The position numbers were made by a program, and so were the translations under genes. Positions 58,483 to 64,000 of a stretch of DNA of 64,000 bases are shown here, one piece after another. Within the stretch, counting starts at the first letter, position 1; each line of letters opens with the position of its first letter. The stretch is from JAABSP01 sp011390135 (lineage in GTDB: Bacteria > Desulfobacterota > Desulfobacteria > Desulfobacterales > JAABSP01), in assembly GCA_011390135.1 (NCBI GenBank), contig JAABSZ010000003.1, positions 1-64,000 on the forward strand, in the 5' to 3' direction. The notes below the pieces were generated by a model. The model did not search any database and was not told the origin of the DNA. It saw nothing but the letters and a program-made list of their open reading frames with translations.

Positions 58483-60227
58483 CGATCCTCTCCTGCAGCG
58501 CCATCTTCGATCTCCTCCTCTTCCGATGCCGATGCCGATTCCGATCGTTTCAGAATACCTTTCAGCCGATAGGTTCGGATCGACTCGGTCTTTCCCTTGA
58601 TCGCCTTGGGCGGCAGGGGCTCGGCTTCGATCTTCTCCGCGAGATAGCGGTAGACCGGCTCGGTGAGGATGATCTCACCCGATGCCGCGATACCGTTGAC
58701 CCGGGAGGCCACATTCACCGTATCCCCGATAACGGTATATTCCATCTTCACCTGAGATCCGATATTGCCGGAGACCACCACACCGGTATTTATGCCGATG
58801 CCCACGGCCGGCAGCAGAGGATTGCCGTCCCGTCCGGCAAGGGCAAACCGGCGCTGCATCTCCACCGCGGCCCGCACGGCCCGCTCCACATGATCCTTGT
58901 GGAAGACCGGAACGCCGAAGACCCCCAGCACCGCATCTCCGATAAACTTGTCCACATACCCCCCGTACTGTAGAATGGTGCTGGCAGCGATCTCCAGATA
59001 GGCATTGAGCTTCTCGACCACATCCTCGGGCTCCTGAACCTCAGCATAGGCGGTGAAGCCCCGGATGTCGGTGAAGAGGATCGTGGCCTCGTTCCGATTC
59101 CCCTTCAGCCATGCGCTCTCGGGGTTGGCCATGATCATCTCCAGCACCTCGGTGCCCACATACTTGCCAAAAGACTTCTGCATCAGGGAGTTGACCCAGA
59201 GATCCCGGCTCATCCGGTTGAATGCGATGGCAAGACTTCCCAGCTCGTCGTTCCGGTTGAGATCGACCTTGTGCTGATAGTTGCCCCGGCTGATCTCCTC
59301 GGTGGCCCCCACCAGTGTCAGAACCGGTTTTGAGAAACGGAAACCGAGCCAAATGGCAATCACGGCCCCGAGAAGGATGATGATGCCGGTGGCCTGGAAG
59401 ATGGAATAGGCCTTTTTACGGATCAGCGTCTCGATAAAATCGATCGAGACCCCCACATGAACCTCCCCCAGCCGGTTGTTCCGAAACGAGATATCCTTGA
59501 ACAGATTGAGCATCTTCTCCCCGGACCGGGCCACATAGGAGAAGTAGGTCACATCCTCGGACTGCCGGATCGGCTGCCCCGTATTGAAGCTTTCAAAAGC
59601 TTTGCCAAGCTGGAGATGATCCGTATGGGCCATGATACTGCCCTCATTGTCCACGATCACCGCGTAGCGAATTCCCTCCACCTCCACCGACTGCCGGATC
59701 AGCGACAGGAGCGCGGGAAAGTTCTCCTCCAGGATCGGAATCCGGGCATTGTTGGCAAAATAGCTGAGGCTGACGGTGCCGATCCGGACCATCTGCTGAT
59801 GAAGCTGCTCCTTCTGCTGGCTCAGGGTGACGTAGCCCAGGGTTAGGGATGTCAGCAGAATGATGCCCACCATCGCGGCCGAAAGCTGAAACCAGATGGG
59901 CAGCCGGGGGGCCGGGATCATGTGTGCAAAGGGCCGCCGTTTTTTTCGGATCTCCTCGCCGATATTGTCCGAAAGAGAGGTTGCGGAAATCCCATAGTGC
60001 GCGTTGATGGCATCCACGATCTCCCGCTCCGAAGCATACCCCAGGTCGAAGATCACCAGCCCCAGATGAACAGGCCGTCCCATACTGCACCGCTCCCGCT
60101 GGAGATTGAGTGCGCGGTTGAGCTGTCCATCGGTGATGATCCCCCGCCGTCTGAGCAGCTCCCCGATCGACATATTGATGTCTTCGTAGGGATTTTTGAG
60201 CCCCTTTTTCATCCGATAGGGTTTCAT
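58479..60227 (-). CDS. Membrane adenylate cyclase with MshEN-like N-terminal domain
   Basis: A 582-residue class III cyclase. Residues about 20-80 (SIGELLRRRGIITDGQLNRAL, then LGYASEREIVDAINAHYGI) look like the MshEN/T2SSE-N fold, known to bind c-di-GMP in MshE. Then one membrane helix (about 105-127), a periplasmic sensor, a second helix (about 293-314), a HAMP linker (SKPVLTLVGATEEISRGNYQ) and the cyclase domain (about 400-545): FTDIRGFT and KFIGDAVLGVFG metal aspartates, TVIGDTVNVASR with the transition-state Asn and Arg. Lys before FIGD and Asp in IGDTVN indicate ATP as substrate. Overlaps RNase Z by ATGA. Confidence 0.85.
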   Translation of the reverse strand: MKPYRMKKGLKNPYEDINMSIGELLRRRGIITDGQLNRALNLQRERCSMGRPVHLGLVIFDLGYASEREIVDAINAHYGISATSLSDNIGEEIRKKRRPFAHMIPAPRLPIWFQLSAAMVGIILLTSLTLGYVTLSQQKEQLHQQMVRIGTVSLSYFANNARIPILEENFPALLSLIRQSVEVEGIRYAVIVDNEGSIMAHTDHLQLGKAFESFNTGQPIRQSEDVTYFSYVARSGEKMLNLFKDISFRNNRLGEVHVGVSIDFIETLIRKKAYSIFQATGIIILLGAVIAIWLGFRFSKPVLTLVGATEEISRGNYQHKVDLNRNDELGSLAIAFNRMSRDLWVNSLMQKSFGKYVGTEVLEMIMANPESAWLKGNRNEATILFTDIRGFTAYAEVQEPEDVVEKLNAYLEIAASTILQYGGYVDKFIGDAVLGVFGVPVFHKDHVERAVRAAVEMQRRFALAGRDGNPLLPAVGIGINTGVVVSGNIGSQVKMEYTVIGDTVNVASRVNGIAASGEIILTEPVYRYLAEKIEAEPLPPKAIKGKTESIRTYRLKGILKRSESASASEEEEIEDGAAGEDR

Positions 60228-61267
60228 GGGATTGAAGATCGTTTCACCCCGGTTGAAGATAATTCCGAATGAAAAGCCCGTGCCGCCTCCTCGGTAAATT
60301 CCGGTTCCATGCCGGTGTACCGGGGGGAATGATGAAACAGCGTGTACGCCTTTACCCCGGCCTGAGCCGCCAGAAGACCGGCCTGCCATGCGGTGAGGTG
60401 GAATTTTTCCGCGGCCATCTCCCGATCCGCATCCAGAAAGGCCGCTTCGATAAAGAGATGATCCGCATCGGCTGCAAGTGCAATTATCTTTTCACGGTTA
60501 TCCGGATCGTACCGGACATCGGTGACATAAACGATCTTCTGACCCGGCGTGATTCTCGCGATAGACTCCTGAAGTGCTTTTAATGGGAAGGTCTTTGTCT
60601 CACGCTCGGAAAGAGGAACGGAAAAGGGCGTATCCGGGGAGAGGTTTCCAAAGATCGCAGCCTTGAAACGATTGAGCCAGGGCCCCACCGGAAGCCCCAT
60701 CTCCCTGAGCCGCTCCTCGATGATATTGACATGGAATCTTTCAGTGAGAGCAAAGCCGAGAGAGGCGGTTCCATGATCCAGGATAGCGGCCCTCACCGAA
60801 ATGTCATCGGCCTGAAGAAGCTCGATCAGCGGGCCTGCAGCCGATTCGGATCGAACATCCTCTGTGGGAACAAAACCTTTCCGGCAGTCAAAGGTCTGCC
60901 GGAGCAGCAGATCCCCTCTCACTTCAACAGCCTCCACCGCAAAATGATTTTCATACCCTTCCGCGAGATTCCAGCGGTATCCGGAGAGCTTCCCCGCCAC
61001 ATTTTTCAAAAAGCCTTCGGGCCCATACACGGAAAAGAGCTTCTCCCGGCCCAGAAAGAGGCGCAGGGCCTGATCGAAGCCGATGAAGTGATCCATGTGG
61101 GTATGGCTGATAAAGGCGTGATCGATCTTGAGGATATCCCGGGCCGCAAGGGGGGAGAGATCTCCGAGGTCGAAGATCACCGCCCGCTTTTCAAACCCGA
61201 AGGGGACAAAGAGGCCCGGATCGTCAAAAGGGCCGTTGACGGTCCTGGGGTGGAAGGTCGGACGCAT
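60224..61267 (-). CDS. Ribonuclease Z-like MBL-fold protein
   Basis: A 347-residue metallo-beta-lactamase protein. The Zn motif SHTHMDHFIGF (His55, His57, Asp59, His60) is complete, AILDHGTASLGF and IVYVTDVRYD follow, and LFHHSPRY near the C-terminus holds the last His. This pattern is that of RNase Z/ElaC, which trims tRNA 3' ends. Its neighbours are a hypothetical gene upstream and the adenylate cyclase downstream, which overlap or nearly touch it. Confidence 0.8.
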   Translation of the reverse strand: MRPTFHPRTVNGPFDDPGLFVPFGFEKRAVIFDLGDLSPLAARDILKIDHAFISHTHMDHFIGFDQALRLFLGREKLFSVYGPEGFLKNVAGKLSGYRWNLAEGYENHFAVEAVEVRGDLLLRQTFDCRKGFVPTEDVRSESAAGPLIELLQADDISVRAAILDHGTASLGFALTERFHVNIIEERLREMGLPVGPWLNRFKAAIFGNLSPDTPFSVPLSERETKTFPLKALQESIARITPGQKIVYVTDVRYDPDNREKIIALAADADHLFIEAAFLDADREMAAEKFHLTAWQAGLLAAQAGVKAYTLFHHSPRYTGMEPEFTEEAARAFHSELSSTGVKRSSIP

Positions 61268-61269
61268 GA

Positions 61270-61695
61270 TCAGGTGGTGGCAACGTACCGGGTCACCTGT
61301 CGATGGATGCAGGAGTAGATCTCCTCGTCCGAACCGTAGATATCCACAACATCTTTGTGGTTGATCAGCTTTTCGATGACAAAGGCAGTCAGATAGAGGC
61401 TGACGATGTTGGGATGGGGCACGACGCTTCGAAACGGAGCCACCTGATAATCCACATCGAAATCCTCGGCATGGGCCAGACGCTCCAGGGCCTTCTGCAC
61501 CTGCTCCTGAAGTCCGTTCTTGTTGTGGGTCTCCACGAGATTCTGGTCCACGAGCTTGATGGCCACCGCATTGCTCAGGGTTTCCAGGTTATCCCGGACC
61601 CCCATGATGGCCTTGCGTCGGGCCTGCTCCTTTGAAGATTCGATCTTCGAAAGGAGGCTCGCTTCTCGTGTACTGGGTCGAAACACCTTGGCCAT
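61270..61695 (-). CDS. Conserved hypothetical protein, first gene of the RNase Z operon
   Basis: A 141-residue protein, mostly helical (LLSKIESSKEQARRKAIMG, VQKALERLAHAEDFDVDYQV) with a polar centre and a hydrophobic stretch (VSLYLTAFVIEKLINH). No motif or family recognised. Its promoter and a palindromic operator-like site are at 61729-61776. It ends 2 bp before the RNase Z start, so the two are co-transcribed. Confidence 0.65.
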   Translation of the reverse strand: MAKVFRPSTREASLLSKIESSKEQARRKAIMGVRDNLETLSNAVAIKLVDQNLVETHNKNGLQEQVQKALERLAHAEDFDVDYQVAPFRSVVPHPNIVSLYLTAFVIEKLINHKDVVDIYGSDEEIYSCIHRQVTRYVATT

Positions 61696-61728
61696 GGGAT
61701 TCCCCTTCTATCAAGAGTTGATAACAGC

Positions 61729-61776
61729 TTGTGATGTCACAATATTGAATTATACTATCCGAGGATTTCTTTGCAA
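61729..61776 (-). promoter_or_regulatory. Promoter with perfect 14-bp palindrome near the start site
   Basis: On the minus strand TTGCAA (61776-61771), 16 bp, TATAAT (61754-61749), then the palindrome TTGTGATGTCACAA (61742-61729) lying about where transcription starts. The half-sites look CRP/HcpR-like but are 2 bp apart, not 6, so the regulator is unknown; repression is the likely mode. Confidence 0.55.
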
Positions 61777-61781
61777 GGATT

Positions 61782-63509
61782 TTATAGCTCCCGAACCATG
61801 ATCTGCGGAATTTTCTGATCCTGATACCGGTTCCAGGCCAGGTTAAACGCAATCCTTTCAAAATAACAGATCTTCATATCTTCGGGGGCCGGGTGGAAAT
61901 GGATGGCCGCGACGGCCCGTGCCAGCCGGTCTCCCGCGGGCCGCAGCATCATCTTCCGATGGTATCTTCCAACGGTCTTGGAATGGACCACCGAGATATC
62001 TTCGGCTATGAAGAGCGGCTCCGGGTTTCCCTCGCCAAAGGGCTGGAGATCCTCCAGTTCGTCTATGAGCTGCGGGGTGATGTCGGAGAGTTCGATCCGG
62101 CCGTCCAGAAAAAGCCGCGGGATGAAATCCTCTGGCCGGGAACCGCGGCAGACCGCATCATCGAAGGCATGGGCAAATGCTTCGATATTTTCGGCCTTCA
62201 GGCTGAGCCCCGCGGCCATGGCATGTCCCCCGAAGCGATCCAGATGATCGGCACAGTCGCCCAATGCCTCATGGAGCAAAACCCCGGGAATGCTTCGGCC
62301 CGAGCCTTTGGCCATGCCATCTTCGATCCGGATGAGAATCACGGGGCGAAAGTAGAGATCCACGAGCTTGGATGCGACGATCCCGATGACCCCGTCGTGC
62401 CAGCCCTCCTTTGCCAGAACCAGGGAGTGCTTTTCCAGCAGATGGGGCTTCTTCTCGATCTCTTTGATGATCTCTTCGACCATCTTCCGCTGGGTCCGCT
62501 GCCGTTCCGCATTGAGCTGGCAGAGGCCCTGCGCGATCCTGTCGGCCTCGTCGGGGCAGGTCGATGTGAGCAGATCCAGGGCCGCCTTGGCATGGGAGAG
62601 GCGGCCGGCCGCGTTGATCCTTGGGGCCAGCCGGAACGCGATATCCCCGGACCCGCTGCACTTCCCTTTAATGCCGCTGGCCCGCATCAGAGAGAGCAGC
62701 CCGGGCCGGCATCCGTTGTTGATCACATCCAGCCCGGCCCTGGAAAAGATCCGGTTTTCCGCGATCAGCGGCACCACATCGGCCACGGTTCCCAGGGCCA
62801 CCAGATCGCAGAAATCCTTCAGATTCGGCTCGATGCCCTCTTTCCAGAAATCGGCCTCCCGCATATATTTCCGCAAAGAGATCAGCAGATAGAAGGCCAC
62901 CCCCACCCCCGCGAGGTGATCCAATCCCGAGGTACAGTCTGGCCGCTTCGGGTTGACCACTGCCAGGGCTTGGGGCAGATCTCCGCAGACCTGATGGTGA
63001 TCTGTGATGATCAGGTCGATCCCGGCCCTTTTGGCGGCCAGGGCCGCGTTATGGCTTCCGGTCCCGCAGTCCACGGTGATGATCAGCTTAATTCCCAGCG
63101 GTGCTGCAATCTGGGTCACATGCCGGCGGCGCAGACCATACCCCTCTTTGGAGCGATGGGGAATATAGGGCGTCACATCCGCGCCCGCGGCCCTCAGAAA
63201 CTCATAAACAATTCCCGTTGCCGTGACCCCGTCCACATCGTAATCCCCGAAGATCAGGATCTTCTCCTTTGCCGTCAGGGCCTGATGAATCCGCTTTACC
63301 GCGATATCGAGATCCCGGATATCAAAAGGAGGCCGGATATCTTTGATGGTCGGCCGCATGAATGGCCGGGCCGTTTCCATCGAGGTGATCTTCCGGTTGA
63401 CCAGCACCCCGGCCGTGATCGGGTGGCACCCCATCTCCCGGCAGAGAAGCTTTACCGCATTCTCATCAGGCTGCGCGATTTCCCATTTTTTTTCGTTCTG
63501 TTCCATCAT
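61782..63509 (-). CDS. recJ: Single-stranded-DNA-specific exonuclease RecJ
   Basis: A 575-residue RecJ. DHH-family motifs: ILIFGDYDVDGVTATGI (motif I), TVDCGTGSHNAAL, LIITDHHQVCGDLPQALAVVNPK (motif III, DHH), then DHHA1 (GSGRSIPGVLLHEALG and GGHAMAAGLSL) and the C-terminal OB-type domain (LDGRIELSDITPQLIDELE, PFGEGNPEPLF). Degrades ssDNA 5' to 3' in recombination and repair. The start is ATG 63509; the frame opens from a GTG at 63521. Confidence 0.92.
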   Translation of the reverse strand: MMEQNEKKWEIAQPDENAVKLLCREMGCHPITAGVLVNRKITSMETARPFMRPTIKDIRPPFDIRDLDIAVKRIHQALTAKEKILIFGDYDVDGVTATGIVYEFLRAAGADVTPYIPHRSKEGYGLRRRHVTQIAAPLGIKLIITVDCGTGSHNAALAAKRAGIDLIITDHHQVCGDLPQALAVVNPKRPDCTSGLDHLAGVGVAFYLLISLRKYMREADFWKEGIEPNLKDFCDLVALGTVADVVPLIAENRIFSRAGLDVINNGCRPGLLSLMRASGIKGKCSGSGDIAFRLAPRINAAGRLSHAKAALDLLTSTCPDEADRIAQGLCQLNAERQRTQRKMVEEIIKEIEKKPHLLEKHSLVLAKEGWHDGVIGIVASKLVDLYFRPVILIRIEDGMAKGSGRSIPGVLLHEALGDCADHLDRFGGHAMAAGLSLKAENIEAFAHAFDDAVCRGSRPEDFIPRLFLDGRIELSDITPQLIDELEDLQPFGEGNPEPLFIAEDISVVHSKTVGRYHRKMMLRPAGDRLARAVAAIHFHPAPEDMKICYFERIAFNLAWNRYQDQKIPQIMVREL

Positions 63510-63625
63510 AATGGCCAACACCTATACCCTATCTGCCCGGATTGGACAATAGGCAATCCCGGCCATCTGCCGATTCATGGGTTTTTCCAATGTTGCACCA
63601 AAGGCTGCATTGGACCTGAGGCCAT

Positions 63626-64000
63626 CTATATCAAGCTGTTGACTTCAAAGGGAGAGAGGCACCTGATGCCGCCTGCTCCGCGCCGATTGCTCTCCAGGTT
63701 GACAAGGTATCGCGGCCCGCAGTCCGGATATAAGTTTTTGAACTGCTCAAGCCCCTTGAAATCCGAAGGCTTCAACCGTTTTTTCAATTTGATTTCAACC
63801 GGCCTTATCTCGCCCCCCTGATCCAACACCAGATCCACTTCCTGCCTGTTTTTGGTGCGCCAGAATTTGATCCCATCGATGGATGCCCCGGCTTTGATCA
63901 GTTCGGAAACCACAAAGCCTTCAAACAGAAAAGGGGCATCTTTTCGAATGTTCAATGGATTGAAATTGTTGATGAAATAGTTCCGGACCCCATTGTCCAG
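63626..64000 (-). CDS. DUF4143 ATPase, C-terminal part (runs off right edge)
   Basis: The visible 125 codons end a protein like the one at 6337-7500. It reads LDNGVRNYFINNFNPLN, then FLFEGFVVSELIKAGASIDG, NRQEVDLVLDQGG and RPVEIKLKKRL (the same E-VDL / VEIK arrangement), and finishes RRGAGGIRCLSPFEVNSLI. The AAA domain is outside the window. A second copy of a mobile-like ATPase family, not a duplicate of the first: the two differ in sequence. Confidence 0.8.
   Translation of the reverse strand: MDNGVRNYFINNFNPLNIRKDAPFLFEGFVVSELIKAGASIDGIKFWRTKNRQEVDLVLDQGGEIRPVEIKLKKRLKPSDFKGLEQFKNLYPDCGPRYLVNLESNRRGAGGIRCLSPFEVNSLI

Noticed and set aside
61729..61742. CRP box
   Set aside because: The half-sites are 2 bp apart instead of 6, so a standard CRP/FNR dimer would not fit.
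61893..63821. 642-codon open frame on the plus strand
   Set aside because: It is the antisense shadow of recJ; the text is rich in Pro/His/Gly and matches no family.

Overview
The window looks like chromosomal DNA of a GC-rich anaerobic proteobacterium of the Desulfobacterota (deltaproteobacterial) kind. The pointers are a NikKMLQO-type nickel importer, a CstB-like persulfide enzyme with YeeE/YedE transporters, a UPF0280 ApbE-like protein, sigma-32, a likely selenoprotein, and dense operons with ATGA stop/start overlaps. This placement is an inference from gene content; no rRNA is present.

Layout. 0-5.5 kb (minus): a five-gene run (ankyrin/SH3 lipoprotein, exported propeller-like protein, radical SAM protein, HK97 prohead-protease-like membrane protein, PrmA running off the left edge). 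5.6-9.8 kb: MBL hydrolase, AAA/DUF4143 ATPase, RecX, SprT-DUF2786 protein, small zinc-ribbon protein. 10-12.7 kb: a sulfur operon (MBL-rhodanese enzyme plus two YeeE/YedE proteins). 12.8-17.5 kb: thiolase, a photoactive yellow protein gene with its chromophore-activating CoA ligase, a HAD phosphatase, and a DUF1573 protein whose conserved first cysteine is an in-frame TGA (probable selenocysteine). 17.6-21.5 kb: nickel ECF transporter operon behind a leader that ends in an intrinsic terminator. 21.5-30.2 kb: RsmE, tRNA-Phe, glycosyltransferase, flavodoxin/ferredoxin protein, RNA helicase, cold-shock protein, lone HicB, and a vWA operon.

30.2-38.5 kb is an AT-rich accessory island. It holds broken and intact toxin-antitoxin genes, an integrase remnant, a DUF4258/YgiT pair and a two-gene type III restriction-modification system with foreign base composition. 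38.5-64 kb returns to host-like DNA: EamA transporter, tRNA-Arg, RpoH, a TPR/DUF4292 lipoprotein pair, ATP-grasp, dGTPase, UPF0280, HIT, LapA-like, MutS, AmiC-type amidase, a PlsB-like acyltransferase, a MurU-AmgK fusion, an alpha/beta hydrolase, an adenylate cyclase with an MshEN-like N-terminus, RNase Z, RecJ, and a second DUF4143 ATPase running off the right edge.

Most striking: the probable DUF1573 selenoprotein, the PYP/CoA-ligase pair in what looks like an anaerobe, the riboswitch-like leader in front of the nickel operon, the MurU-AmgK fusion, and a recurrent theme of short in-frame tandem repeats (9, 12 or 15 bp) in linkers of otherwise ordinary proteins.
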